DNA of 64,000 nt from Candidatus Planktophila dulcis (GCF_002288225.1 NZ_CP016777.1:620001-684000); one strand, 5' to 3'. Positions 14,693-23,152 are shown, numbered from the stretch's first letter. Translations and numbers: made by a program. The notes: generated by a model from the letters alone, not told the origin.

Positions 14693-15106
14693 TTAGATAC
14701 CGCGAAGACGACGAGCAAGGATGCTTTGATCACCCTTTGCTTCAAGGTCAGCAATAATCACAGCGATAGATTCGCGCACGATGCGACCGCGATCGACAGC
14801 AAGTCCTAAATCTCCACGAAGCATCAAACGCGCTTGATCGAGATCAAAGAGTTCATCCGAAGATAAGTAGACAGTGATTTTTTCTTCATGAAGTTCGCGA
14901 CCTGAAGGAGATTTCTCAGCCGCAGTTACTCGGCGACGAGAGATGGTGCGAACACCCTTCTTTGTCTTTGGTGTTGCACTCTGTGTTACAGCAGAGACTG
15001 GTGCTGAAGTTTGAATTGGTTCTGCCACCTGGCGAACAGCGCTGAGGGCTGGTGTGTTAGCGCGGAAGAGTTCATCCGCTCCTGGCAGGCTAGCTCTACG
15101 TGTCAT
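14693..15106 (-). CDS. Probable ribbon-helix-helix-like partner of the ParA-like ATPase
   Basis: 137 residues. The N-terminal half (about 1-75) is flexible and rich in Ala, Pro, Ser and Arg (VRTISRRRVTAAEK). The C-terminal half has EKITVYLSSDELFDLDQARL followed by helices (GRIVRESIAVIIADLEAKGD, ILARRLRGI), which looks like a strand-helix-helix DNA-binding fold. It starts inside the stop of the ParA-like gene (ATGA overlap) so the pair is one transcription unit. The same pairing occurs in other Actinobacteria. A DNA-binding partner role is inferred from fold and context. Confidence 0.75.
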   Translation of the reverse strand: MTRRASLPGADELFRANTPALSAVRQVAEPIQTSAPVSAVTQSATPKTKKGVRTISRRRVTAAEKSPSGRELHEEKITVYLSSDELFDLDQARLMLRGDLGLAVDRGRIVRESIAVIIADLEAKGDQSILARRLRGI

Positions 15107-15987
15107 CGTGCGCCTCCTCGGGCAATTAGTTCGCGTGCTAGGCGACGGTAGGACTGTGCACCTCCAGATGAAGATGCATAAGCTGTAATTGGTTCTCCTG
15201 CAACAGTTGTTTCAGCAAAACGGATTGTTTTTGCAATGATGGTTTCAAAGACATCCTCAGGATACTTCTCCAAGATCGCAGTCAGCACTTCACGATTATG
15301 AAGTGTCTTGCGCTCATACATGGTGGCAAGAATGCCAACCAATTTAAGTTCTGGATTGAGGAAGCTTCGCACCTTATCGATATTGCCTTTTAGCTCGATA
15401 AAGCCGTGGAGAGCGAAGTACTCACATTGCAACGGAACGATTACTTCATCGGATGCAACCAGTGCGTTGATAGTCAATTGACCCATAGTTGGCTGGCAAT
15501 CAATCAAGATCACATCGTATTCAGAGCGCAGGCGAACGAGCGCACGCTTGAGGTATTGCTGCCCACCAATTTCAGAGCCAAGAGTCGTCTCAGCAGTTCC
15601 AAGGTCGCGGTTAGCGGGAAGGAAATCAAGATTTGCAACGGATGATTTCAAAACTATCTCATCAATATTTGCAGTAGGTGTCATGAGTGCGTAGTAGACG
15701 GTGTTCTCAAGGGGGAGTGCGTGTGCATTCACACCAAGGCCAAGAGATAGGCCACCTTGCGGATCGAAGTCAACGAGTAGAACGCGACGTCCAAGTTCTG
15801 CGAGCGCAGCACCTAAATTAATAGTCGAAGTGGTCTTACCTACTCCACCCTTTTGGTTGAAGATAGAGATGACTTTTGCATCGCCATGCTCTGTAATAGG
15901 AGCTGGGATGGGAAAATTCTTGGGAGTCTTACCAAGGAGGTTGGCGGTAGTTGCCACATCATCGTCAAATGTCGATTTAGCGTTCAA
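15103..15987 (-). CDS. ParA-like (Soj/PldP-type) ATPase
   Basis: 294 residues. Deviant Walker A KGGVGKTT at residues 46-53, VDFDPQGGLSLGLG, the Walker B-like DVILIDCQPT, and VIVPLQCEYFALHG identify the ParA/MinD family. Located beside scpAB like Rv1708 and the corynebacterial division protein PldP, rather than in a parAB-parS locus near the origin, so a role in division or segregation control is more likely than origin partitioning. TTG start with AGAGG upstream. Unlike the usual arrangement it is divergent from scpA, not co-transcribed with it. Confidence 0.9.
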   Translation of the reverse strand: MNAKSTFDDDVATTANLLGKTPKNFPIPAPITEHGDAKVISIFNQKGGVGKTTSTINLGAALAELGRRVLLVDFDPQGGLSLGLGVNAHALPLENTVYYALMTPTANIDEIVLKSSVANLDFLPANRDLGTAETTLGSEIGGQQYLKRALVRLRSEYDVILIDCQPTMGQLTINALVASDEVIVPLQCEYFALHGFIELKGNIDKVRSFLNPELKLVGILATMYERKTLHNREVLTAILEKYPEDVFETIIAKTIRFAETTVAGEPITAYASSSGGAQSYRRLARELIARGGAR

Positions 15988-16004
15988 GCGAGAAACCTCT
16001 TTTC

Positions 16005-16040
16005 AGTTGTCGCGACTCTACGCGTAAAGCGCGACGAACT
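16005..16040. promoter_or_regulatory. Dyad in the divergent promoter region of the ParA-like gene and scpA
   Basis: AGTTGTCGCG at 16005-16014 and CGCGACGAACT at 16030-16040 form an inverted repeat (one bulged G), centred on the 8-bp palindrome TACGCGTA (16019-16026). It fills most of the 79-bp gap between the two divergent genes, so it could be an operator for the co-transcribed DNA-binding partner. No binding evidence; it does not resemble parS. Confidence 0.45.
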
Positions 16041-16066
16041 GCAAGTAAGACAAGTAAGGTTCGCTC

Positions 16067-16984
16067 GTGGAAAGTGTCGTCGCGCCTGAGGAAATTACCT
16101 CCGAGCAAGCAGAGTCAATCGCTCCTGAGAGCGCCTTTAGCGTCCACCTTGATAACTTTGATGGCCCCTTTGACCTGCTCTTACAGCTCATCTCACGGCA
16201 TAAAATGGATATCACTGAGGTCTCACTCAGTATGGTCACCGATGAGTTCATCTCCTTTATCCGCGCCCTTGAGGCAAGCGGTGAAGGTTGGCGCCTAGAT
16301 CAAGCAACAGAGTTCCTCGTTATCGCAGCTACCTTGCTCGACCTCAAAGCCGCCCGTCTGCTACCCAGTGGAGAGATCGAGGATGAAGAGGATCTCGCTC
16401 TGCTTGAAGCCAGGGATATCCTCTTTGCCCGACTGCTCCAGTATCGAGCCTTTAAGGAGATCGCAGCCTCATTCCAGGATTCGATTGCCCTTGCCGATAA
16501 GTCCTTTGCACGCGTGGTTGCCCTGGATCCAGCTCTTGCCGCACTTTTGCCTGAAGTCTTAATTGGCGTTGGTCCTGCGCGCTTTGCCGCTATCGCAGAG
16601 CGCGTTCTCACGCCTAAAGCACTGCCTTTGGTTGCCCTCGAGCACCTGCATAGCGCCCTTGTGAGCGTGGCTGAGGAGTCCAAGCTGGTCGTTGAGGCCC
16701 TTCGTAAGGGTCGCACCCTGTCTTTCCGTAACCTGATTCAGGGGGCAGATTCAACTCTGGTTGTTGTGGCGCGATTCCTGGCTCTCCTGGATCTCTATCG
16801 CCAAGGCGCCTTGCGATTTGAGCAAGTCATGGCCCTGGGCGAGCTCCAAATCAGCTGGGTGGGCTCGGATGAGGGGGAGATTTCAGCAACCGATGAGTTT
16901 GATATCCCGCCTGTCCTAGAAGATGAAGAGCCAGTAGCTGCCATTGCTGCCGAAAATGAGACAGAAGAGGAAGAAAATGTCTAA
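16067..16984 (+). CDS. scpA: Segregation and condensation protein A
   Basis: 305 residues. Kleisin subunit of the SMC-ScpAB condensin. The family N-terminus FSVHLDNFDGPFDLLLQLISRH begins near residue 27, then MDITEVSLSMVTDEFI and ATEFLVIAATLLDLKAARLLP. The C-terminus has a winged-helix region followed by an acidic tail. GTG start with AAGG upstream. Overlaps scpB by 8 nt. Alanine codons are more often GCC than in the tlyA-pyrG genes. Confidence 0.94.
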   Translation: MESVVAPEEITSEQAESIAPESAFSVHLDNFDGPFDLLLQLISRHKMDITEVSLSMVTDEFISFIRALEASGEGWRLDQATEFLVIAATLLDLKAARLLPSGEIEDEEDLALLEARDILFARLLQYRAFKEIAASFQDSIALADKSFARVVALDPALAALLPEVLIGVGPARFAAIAERVLTPKALPLVALEHLHSALVSVAEESKLVVEALRKGRTLSFRNLIQGADSTLVVVARFLALLDLYRQGALRFEQVMALGELQISWVGSDEGEISATDEFDIPPVLEDEEPVAAIAAENETEEEENV

Positions 16985-17594
16985 TCCAGAGGTCGAGACT
17001 CCAGCCCTAGAGGTTGTTGAAGATAGCCAGCTATCCCATGTATTTGACCCAGCAACTCTTGCTCGCTCCATTGAAGCAATTCTCATGGTTGTCGATGAGC
17101 CGGTCACCGAGCTCACGCTAGCTTCAGTCCTGCAGGTAACGGTCGATCAGGTTGTCGATGCCCTTGAGGCGCTCGTTCCTAGCTATGAAGACCGTGGATT
17201 TAGCCTGAAGGCGATCAATGGAGGATGGCGCTTTTATAGCCACCCAGATTGCAGCGCAGTGGTTGAGAAGTTTGTCCTTGATGGTCAGCAGAATCGCCTG
17301 ACTCAGGCAGCCCTTGAGACCTTGGCAGTTATCGCCTATCGCCAGCCCGTATCTCGTGCTCGAGTCTCAGCTATTCGTGGGGTCAATGTTGAAGCTGTCA
17401 TGAAGACCTTGATTACCCGAGGCCTCGTTGAGGAGTATGGCGTTGAGAATGAGACCGGTGCGATCCTCTATAAGACCACCAGCTACTTCCTGGAGCGCCT
17501 TGGCTTGAACTCCCTGACCGACCTTCCACCTCTTGCTCCACATCTTCCAGATATCGATGGCCTGGATGAGATCCTCGATTCGCTTACTGACTAA
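16977..17594 (+). CDS. scpB: Segregation and condensation protein B
   Basis: 205 residues. Dimeric winged-helix protein that binds ScpA. Family stretches are ARSIEAILMVVDEPVTELTL, SLKAINGGWRF and LTQAALETLAVIAYRQPVSR, then IRGVNVEAVMKTLITRGLVEE. ATG 16977 was chosen because AGAGGAAG lies just upstream and it overlaps the scpA stop, the usual coupling; an in-frame TTG at 16944 would add a basic stretch absent from the family. Confidence 0.94.
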   Translation: MSNPEVETPALEVVEDSQLSHVFDPATLARSIEAILMVVDEPVTELTLASVLQVTVDQVVDALEALVPSYEDRGFSLKAINGGWRFYSHPDCSAVVEKFVLDGQQNRLTQAALETLAVIAYRQPVSRARVSAIRGVNVEAVMKTLITRGLVEEYGVENETGAILYKTTSYFLERLGLNSLTDLPPLAPHLPDIDGLDEILDSLTD

Positions 17595-17655
17595 GTAACG
17601 CCCTACACTTCTCGCCTAAGCCCTCCGCACTAGTTGGGGGAGTTGACTGTCGAGA

Positions 17656-18387
17656 ATGGATAGCCACATGGCCGAAATGCGCCTTAATAAAATCATCGCC
17701 GACGCTGGAATCACCTCACGCCGAGGGGCGGATGAGCTCATCATGGATGGTCGCGTCACCATTGATGGACATCAGGTTCGCGAGCTCGGAGCCAAATATG
17801 ACCCTGAAAAGGTTAAAGTCGCGGTAGATGGCGAGACAATTGTGCGTTCTTTGTCTAAGACTTATTTAGTACTTCATAAGCCAAAAGGTGTTTTGTCAAC
17901 GATGTTCGACCCAGAAGGTCGCCCTTCACTGGCTGACTTTATTGACCTGCGAACTGAGCGACTCTTCCATGTGGGGCGCCTTGATAAGGATTCTGAAGGA
18001 CTCATTCTGCTCACCAATGATGGCGATCTCACCTTTAGAGCTACCCACCCTTCCTTTGGTCTAGAGAAGACCTACATCATCGAATTCGACGGAAAGCTGC
18101 CCACCGGGGTAGATAAGGTCCTTTTGAAGGGGATCGAACTTGAGGATGGAATGGGACGAGTTTTGAACTTCAAACACCTCTCACCGCAGTGGATTGAGGT
18201 CACCATCCATGAAGGCAGATATCACATCATCCGCCGACTCATGGAGGCCGTGGGGGTCGATGTTCTTCGCCTGATCCGAACCAACTTTGGGCCTATCTCT
18301 TTGGGGGAGACACCCGAGGGAAGATGGCGCGATCTCAATAGCTCTGAATTGATAAGCCTGCAAAAGGCTTTAGATATAAAAGTATAA
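17656..18387 (+). CDS. rluB: 23S rRNA pseudouridine synthase, RluB/RsuA family
   Basis: 243 residues. An S4 domain at about 9-55 (RLNKIIADAGITSRRGADEL) is followed by the RsuA-family catalytic domain, with catalytic Asp at about 110 in VGRLDKDSEGLILLTNDGD and the substrate loop EGRYHIIRRL. The start could be the first or second ATG (17656 or 17668). GGGGGAG at 17636-17642 lies upstream, somewhat far for a ribosome site. Follows scpAB as in most Gram-positive genomes. Confidence 0.92.
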   Translation: MDSHMAEMRLNKIIADAGITSRRGADELIMDGRVTIDGHQVRELGAKYDPEKVKVAVDGETIVRSLSKTYLVLHKPKGVLSTMFDPEGRPSLADFIDLRTERLFHVGRLDKDSEGLILLTNDGDLTFRATHPSFGLEKTYIIEFDGKLPTGVDKVLLKGIELEDGMGRVLNFKHLSPQWIEVTIHEGRYHIIRRLMEAVGVDVLRLIRTNFGPISLGETPEGRWRDLNSSELISLQKALDIKV

Positions 18388-18652
18388 ATCGCTATTGAAT
18401 AGATATGTAGTTTTATCTATAAATCTATACATTCAATATGAGATTGGTAATTAGAGGTTTATCGACATTATTGAGCATGAATTTGGTCAGAAATTACCGC
18501 TTTATCGATAATCTATGGAACGACTAGATCATCGGTTGAAGAACTGATTCATATTGGAGGTAGGGCAGAAGCAAGAAGCAGTCTTAGAGATATGTCGTCA
18601 AAACGCTAAATATATAGAACCGAGATTTGAAGCAGAAGGGTACGATTACACA
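18388..18652. other. AT-rich spacer between rluB and aroH, no gene recognised
   Basis: 265 bp, clearly more A/T-rich than its surroundings, in a window where most gaps are under 100 bp. The part 18554-18652 is open in the aroH frame (translation contains EAVLEICRQNAKYIEPRF) but is not part of the chorismate mutase family, and a stop at 18545 closes it upstream. No confident terminator hairpin for rluB was seen. It could be a decayed gene, or a 5' leader of aroH-tyrA. Confidence 0.5.
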
Positions 18653-19015
18653 ATGTCAGTACGAGCCATACGCGGGGCTACCCAGGTTGAGGCCAATACA
18701 GCCGAGGCGATTACTGCTGCCACCCAGGAGCTCATCCTTGAGATCTTGAGCGTGAACTCCCTGACCCCAGATGATGTCATCTCAGTCCTTTTCACCTCTA
18801 GCCCAGATTTGAATGCGACCTTCCCGGCAGGGGCAGCTCGCTCCTTAGGCTTTGAAAATACCCCACTTATCTGCTCGGTTGAAATTGATGTTCCAGGAGC
18901 GTTGCCTCGCACAGTGCGCGTGATGGCTCACGTTGAAACAGATCTCTCCAAGAGCGAGATAGCCCATATCTATCTTCATGGAGCTAAGGCCCTTCGTCGA
19001 GATATCGCTCAGTAG
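18653..19015 (+). CDS. aroH: Chorismate mutase, AroH type
   Basis: 120 residues, the normal length for the monofunctional trimeric AroH family. Converts chorismate to prephenate. The family N-terminus MSVRAIRGATQVEANTAEAI fixes the start at ATG 18653; the frame runs upstream to 18554 but lacks homologous sequence. Other family stretches are VISVLFTSSPDLNATFPAGAA and VRVMAHVE, and the C-terminal YLHGAKALR holds the conserved Tyr/Arg. It is followed 9 nt later by tyrA, so chorismate is committed to the prephenate branch. Confidence 0.93.
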   Translation: MSVRAIRGATQVEANTAEAITAATQELILEILSVNSLTPDDVISVLFTSSPDLNATFPAGAARSLGFENTPLICSVEIDVPGALPRTVRVMAHVETDLSKSEIAHIYLHGAKALRRDIAQ

Positions 19016-19024
19016 GCCCATCTC

Positions 19025-20077
19025 ATGACACTTTCCCACGTAAAAATTGTTGGATCAGGCTTAATCGGCACCTCGATCGGACTCGGTTTAGCCCTCAAAG
19101 GCGTAGGCGTCACCATGAGTGATTCAGATTCTCGCGCTGCAGGGCTGGCTCAAGATCTGATTAAGAGCCCAACTTCTGCCCCCATCGACCTGGTTATCTT
19201 TGCAACCCCGATAGGAGCCCTCAACTCTGTCCTTGATTCAGAATTCCTAGCCAATCCAAAGGCTGGATTTATAGATATTGGTTCTGTTAAGTCTAAAGTT
19301 AAGGTTGAGGTATCAACATCGAAGCTTGATTCGAAGCGTTTCCTACCAACCCATCCAATGGCAGGACGTGAAGTCGGGGGAGCTGAGTCCGCTCGAGCCG
19401 ACCTATTCCAGGGCCGTCCATGGATTATCGATGCCCAAGGCGTTGACGCAGATGTGGTAGCAGCTGGGGTTGAACTCATTGAGCTCTTAGGAGCCCATCA
19501 GATAGATCTCGATTCAGCCTCTCACGACAAGGCGGTCGCTCTGGTTTCACATCTGCCGCAGCTGGTGGCATCTCTTCTAGCCAAGCAACTCGGTGGGGCA
19601 GAGGAGGGATGGCTGGATTTAGCGGGAGCCGGTCTTCGAGATACGACCCGTATTGCAGGATCTGACTCCAAGCTTTGGAGAGAAATCATCACCGCTAATA
19701 GCAAGGCTTTGAGCCCACTATTGAAATCTCTTCAGGGGGATCTCACTGCACTCATTGCTTCTCTAGAAGATGAAGAAGTGGTGAGCGATTTTATTGAAGC
19801 TGGGCAAAAGGGGCGCGCACGTATTCCCGGTAAGCACGGTGGCAAAGCACGTGAATACACCTACCTTCCTATCGTTATTGAAGATAAGCCAGGTCAATTA
19901 GCAGCTCTCTTTGATGAGTGTGCTGATGCATCTGTCAACGTTGAAGATCTCACGATTGAACATAGCCCTGGACAATTCACTGGACTAATCACCTTGGCGT
20001 TATCAAAGGCAGATGCTGTGACGCTTGCAGAACACCTAAGGAGCAATGGTTGGAGCGTTCATTCACCACGCTCGTAG
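19025..20077 (+). CDS. tyrA: Prephenate dehydrogenase
   Basis: 350 residues. Oxidises prephenate to 4-hydroxyphenylpyruvate for tyrosine synthesis. The Rossmann motif GSGLIGTSIGLGLAL is near the N-terminus, FLPTHPMAGREVGG carries the substrate-binding His and the GRPWIID strand follows. An ACT domain at about 280-350 (IVIEDKPGQLAALFDECADA) suggests feedback control by tyrosine. It follows aroH by 9 nt. Alanine codon use shifts from GCC-rich to GCA-rich near 19.78 kb within this gene. Confidence 0.93.
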   Translation: MTLSHVKIVGSGLIGTSIGLGLALKGVGVTMSDSDSRAAGLAQDLIKSPTSAPIDLVIFATPIGALNSVLDSEFLANPKAGFIDIGSVKSKVKVEVSTSKLDSKRFLPTHPMAGREVGGAESARADLFQGRPWIIDAQGVDADVVAAGVELIELLGAHQIDLDSASHDKAVALVSHLPQLVASLLAKQLGGAEEGWLDLAGAGLRDTTRIAGSDSKLWREIITANSKALSPLLKSLQGDLTALIASLEDEEVVSDFIEAGQKGRARIPGKHGGKAREYTYLPIVIEDKPGQLAALFDECADASVNVEDLTIEHSPGQFTGLITLALSKADAVTLAEHLRSNGWSVHSPRS

Positions 20078-20097
20078 GTAATCACAGCAGTGATTAC
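20078..20097. repeat. Perfect 8-bp inverted repeat after tyrA
   Basis: GTAATCAC (20078-20085) and GTGATTAC (20090-20097) flank AGCA, starting directly at the tyrA stop and about 30 bp before the cmk-der start. No T-run follows, so it may be an operator or RNA hairpin rather than a classic terminator. Confidence 0.5.
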
Positions 20098-20127
20098 GCA
20101 ATAGAATTAACCAACTAAAGATGGGCT

Positions 20128-22104
20128 GTGAAAATGATTGTTGTCGCGCTAGATGGCCCCAGTGGCTCTGGCAAATCCAGCACATCTAAAGCAATAGCTA
20201 TCCGCGCAGGATGGAATTATTTAGATACAGGTGCGCTCTATCGCGCAATCACTTTTCTTGCTTTATCGATAAAGAGTGAAAATCCGAAAGATATTATTGC
20301 GGCAGTCATTGACTCACCGATCACATTTGTTTCTGACCCGCGAGATCCCAAAGTATTCCTAGACGGCAAAGATATTTCAAAAGAGATTCGCTCTCATGAA
20401 GTAACTGAGAAGGTTTCAGTCATCAGCGCGCTTCCTGAGGTAAGAGCAGAACTCTTAACGCTGCAACGCTCGATCATCAAGAAGGCAGATCGCGGCATTG
20501 TTGTTGAAGGACGAGATATTGGAACAGTTGTCTGCGCTGATGCCGCGCTGAAGATCTATCTCACAGCTGATATTTCAGCACGTGCTAACCGCCGAGATGC
20601 AGAGCTTGCCGACCAATCACATGGCGCAGAGGCTGTGGCGCAATCACTTGCTGCCCGCGATGAGATTGATTCAACGCGCACCATTTCACCTCTTGCAATG
20701 GCACAGGATGCCGTCCACATCGATTCAACAGAACTTAACCTTGAAGAGACAGCAGATCGCATCTGGGAACTTCTCTCGCAACGTTCCCTACTCGGTCTTC
20801 CTATCGTTGCAATCTTGGGTCGACCAAACGTAGGTAAATCAACTTTGATTAATCGCTTTATTGGTCGTCGTGAAGCAATCGTTGAAGACACTCCAGGTGT
20901 TACGCGTGATCGTGTTCAGTATGAATGTGAATGGGGCGGACGACGCTTCATGATTATGGATACTGGCGGTTGGGAATCAAAGCCTGATGGAATTTCTGTG
21001 CAGGTGAGTGCAGGTGCTGAGCTTGCGATGGAGGAAGCAGATGTTCTCTGTTTCGTAGTTGATGCACAGGTAGGCGCTCTCGATGAAGATGACGTTTTGG
21101 TGCAAGAGCTTCGTAAGGCGAAGAAGCCAACAATTCTTGTGGCTAATAAAGTCGATGGTGATAACGATGAATCAGATGCTCATGCTCTTTGGAATATCGG
21201 ATTGGGTCAGCCGCACTTTGTTTCTGCCCTGCACGGACGTGGCAGCGGTGATTTACTGGATGCAATCGTCAAAGTGATGCCTGAGGTCGGGGCTGCTCAG
21301 GTGCAAGACGGTTATCGTCGTATTGCACTCATTGGCCGTCCTAACGTTGGTAAATCAAGTTTGTTCAACGCACTCGCTGGTGAGAGCCGCTCCATCGTCG
21401 ATGAAGTTGCGGGCACAACCCGCGATCCCATCGATGAACTCATTGAATTTGGTGGAAGTATCTGGCGATTCGTTGATACTGCGGGGCTTAAAAAGCGAGC
21501 CAATCAGGCAAGTGGCACTGACTACTACGCAACTCTTCGAACACAGACGGCACTTGAACGCTGCGAATGTGCAGTGGTTGTTTTGGATGCCTCCGTTCCT
21601 ATCTCCGAGCAGGATTTGCGCATCATCACTATGGTGGAAGAAGCTGGTAAAGCCATGGTGATTGTGATGAATAAGTGGGATCTGGTGGATGAAGATCGCC
21701 GCACACAATTGGATAAAGAGGTTGAGCGACATCTAGATCAGGTGGAATGGGCGCAGATTGTTAATGTCGCTGCCAAGACTGGTTGGCACCGTGATCGTTT
21801 AGCGCCAGCGCTGCGAACATCGATAGATTCGTGGGAACGTCGTGTTCCGACCTCCAAACTCAACTCATTCTTGGGCGCACTCATTGGTGCGACTCCGCCA
21901 CCTGTTCGTGGAGGCAAGCAGCCTCGCGTCTACTACGCAACACAAGCTGGAATTGCGCCACCGAAATTCGTCGTCTTCTCATCCGGCTGGATTGAAGCCT
22001 CATATCGTAGATTTATCGAACGTCGCCTGCGTGAAGAGTTCAAATTCCCTGGAACTCCTGTTCAAGTGGCCATCCGCGTGAAGGAACGAGATAAGGAGCA
22101 GTAA
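20128..22104 (+). CDS. cmk-der: Fused cytidylate kinase and GTPase Der
   Basis: 658 residues in one uninterrupted frame. Residues 1 to about 220 are CMP kinase: P-loop GPSGSGKSS at 10-18, YLDTGALYRA, VVEGRDIGTVV and DSTRTISPL. From about 225 it is Der (EngA): first GTPase domain GRPNVGKS at 231-238 with DTPGVTRDR and NKVD; second GRPNVGKS at about 403-410 with GTTRDPID and NKWD; then the C-terminal KH-like domain (TPPPVRGGKQPRVYYATQ). Der assists 50S assembly. In M. tuberculosis the two are adjacent separate genes; a fusion is known in several Actinobacteria. Start may be GTG 20128 or ATG 20134. Confidence 0.95.
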   Translation: MKMIVVALDGPSGSGKSSTSKAIAIRAGWNYLDTGALYRAITFLALSIKSENPKDIIAAVIDSPITFVSDPRDPKVFLDGKDISKEIRSHEVTEKVSVISALPEVRAELLTLQRSIIKKADRGIVVEGRDIGTVVCADAALKIYLTADISARANRRDAELADQSHGAEAVAQSLAARDEIDSTRTISPLAMAQDAVHIDSTELNLEETADRIWELLSQRSLLGLPIVAILGRPNVGKSTLINRFIGRREAIVEDTPGVTRDRVQYECEWGGRRFMIMDTGGWESKPDGISVQVSAGAELAMEEADVLCFVVDAQVGALDEDDVLVQELRKAKKPTILVANKVDGDNDESDAHALWNIGLGQPHFVSALHGRGSGDLLDAIVKVMPEVGAAQVQDGYRRIALIGRPNVGKSSLFNALAGESRSIVDEVAGTTRDPIDELIEFGGSIWRFVDTAGLKKRANQASGTDYYATLRTQTALERCECAVVVLDASVPISEQDLRIITMVEEAGKAMVIVMNKWDLVDEDRRTQLDKEVERHLDQVEWAQIVNVAAKTGWHRDRLAPALRTSIDSWERRVPTSKLNSFLGALIGATPPPVRGGKQPRVYYATQAGIAPPKFVVFSSGWIEASYRRFIERRLREEFKFPGTPVQVAIRVKERDKEQ

Positions 22105-22668
22105 GTGCTAACGATTCCTAACGCACTGACCTTTCTCCGTTTTCTGGGCATCCCGCTCTTTATCTATCTGGCGTTAAGCAAGCAGGCCGATGGTTGGGCA
22201 ATCCTTGTCTTAGCTATTGGGGGAGCCACCGATTACTTCGATGGCAAGTTAGCTCGCGCCCTCAACCAAGAATCAAAGTTTGGCGAGATCGCAGATCCGA
22301 CCATTGATCGCCTCTATATCGCAGCCGTCCTCGTCGTCCTCTACATCAGAGATGCAATCCCACTCTGGTTGATTGCCATCCTGGTCGCACGTGATGTGGT
22401 CATGGCAGGGGTTGCCCTCGTTCTTCAACTCAAAGGATTTGCTCCTCTTAAAGTTACCTATCTTGGAAAAGCTGCCACCTTCAATCTTCTTTATGCATTC
22501 CCTTTCCTACTCCTTGCCTTAAGTGATACTTGGTATGGAACGGGTGCATTCATTTTCGGATGGGCCTTTGCCATCTGGGGAGTTACGCTCTATGTGGGCA
22601 CGGCGGTTGGATATTTCCGAACCGCGGTAAAGACCATTACAGTTCGACCACACATTACCGAGGGCTAG
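22105..22668 (+). CDS. pgsA: CDP-alcohol phosphatidyltransferase (PgsA-like)
   Basis: 187 residues, multi-pass membrane protein. Carries the full CDP-alcohol phosphotransferase signature: DYFDGKLAR, then G and two Asp in FGEIADPTIDRLY. Probably makes phosphatidylglycerophosphate from CDP-diacylglycerol and glycerol-3-phosphate, by analogy to pgsA2 (Rv1822), which also precedes the gcvH-garA block; substrate assignment within this family is uncertain. GTG start directly after the der stop with AAGGAG upstream, so it is co-transcribed with cmk-der. Confidence 0.88.
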   Translation: MLTIPNALTFLRFLGIPLFIYLALSKQADGWAILVLAIGGATDYFDGKLARALNQESKFGEIADPTIDRLYIAAVLVVLYIRDAIPLWLIAILVARDVVMAGVALVLQLKGFAPLKVTYLGKAATFNLLYAFPFLLLALSDTWYGTGAFIFGWAFAIWGVTLYVGTAVGYFRTAVKTITVRPHITEG

Positions 22669-22678
22669 TAGGAGCGCA

Positions 22679-23059
22679 ATGTCGAATATCCCAGCAGATC
22701 TTCACTACACAAAAGAGCACGAGTGGGTAGCTCCTACCTCAACGCCACTTCGTATTCGCATGGGAATTACTGATTACGCACAAGGCGCACTGGGCGACAT
22801 CGTCTATGTGCAGATGCCAAAGATGGGTGAAACAGTCGTTGCAGATAAAGTCTGTGGCGAAGTTGAATCCACAAAGAGCGTCTCAGAAATCTTTGCACCT
22901 GTTACTGGAACTGTGGTGGGAATCAATGATGCGTTGGTCAACGCACCAGAGTTGATCAACTCAGATCCCTATGGCGCAGGTTGGCTTGTTGAGATTGAGG
23001 TCCCATCTGAACCGACTGGATTGCTCTCAGCTGCGGAATATGGCGCAATTACAGCCTAA
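22679..23059 (+). CDS. gcvH: Glycine cleavage system H protein
   Basis: 126 residues. Lipoyl carrier that shuttles the aminomethyl group between GcvP, GcvT and Lpd. The lipoylated lysine sits in GEVESTKSVSEIFAP, and HEWV, GITDYAQGALGDIVYV and NSDPYGAGWLVEIE are typical. TAGGAG precedes the start. It begins the conserved gcvH-garA-ftsR-DUF151-merR-gcvP stretch; gcvT and lpd are not in this window. Confidence 0.97.
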   Translation: MSNIPADLHYTKEHEWVAPTSTPLRIRMGITDYAQGALGDIVYVQMPKMGETVVADKVCGEVESTKSVSEIFAPVTGTVVGINDALVNAPELINSDPYGAGWLVEIEVPSEPTGLLSAAEYGAITA

Positions 23060-23152
23060 ATCCCGGCTTGATTTATCTTTTCTAACTCTCTAGTGTCACC
23101 CTTAAGTTGACGTCCAAAGTCGAGGGCAGTTCTAAGTGTGAAGGAGAGTCTC

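Noticed and set aside
16005-16040. parS site for the ParA-like protein
   Set aside because: The dyad does not resemble the TGTTTCACGTGAAACA-type consensus.
18554-18652. N-terminal extension of chorismate mutase
   Set aside because: The AroH family begins at MSVRAIRG; the extension has no family match.
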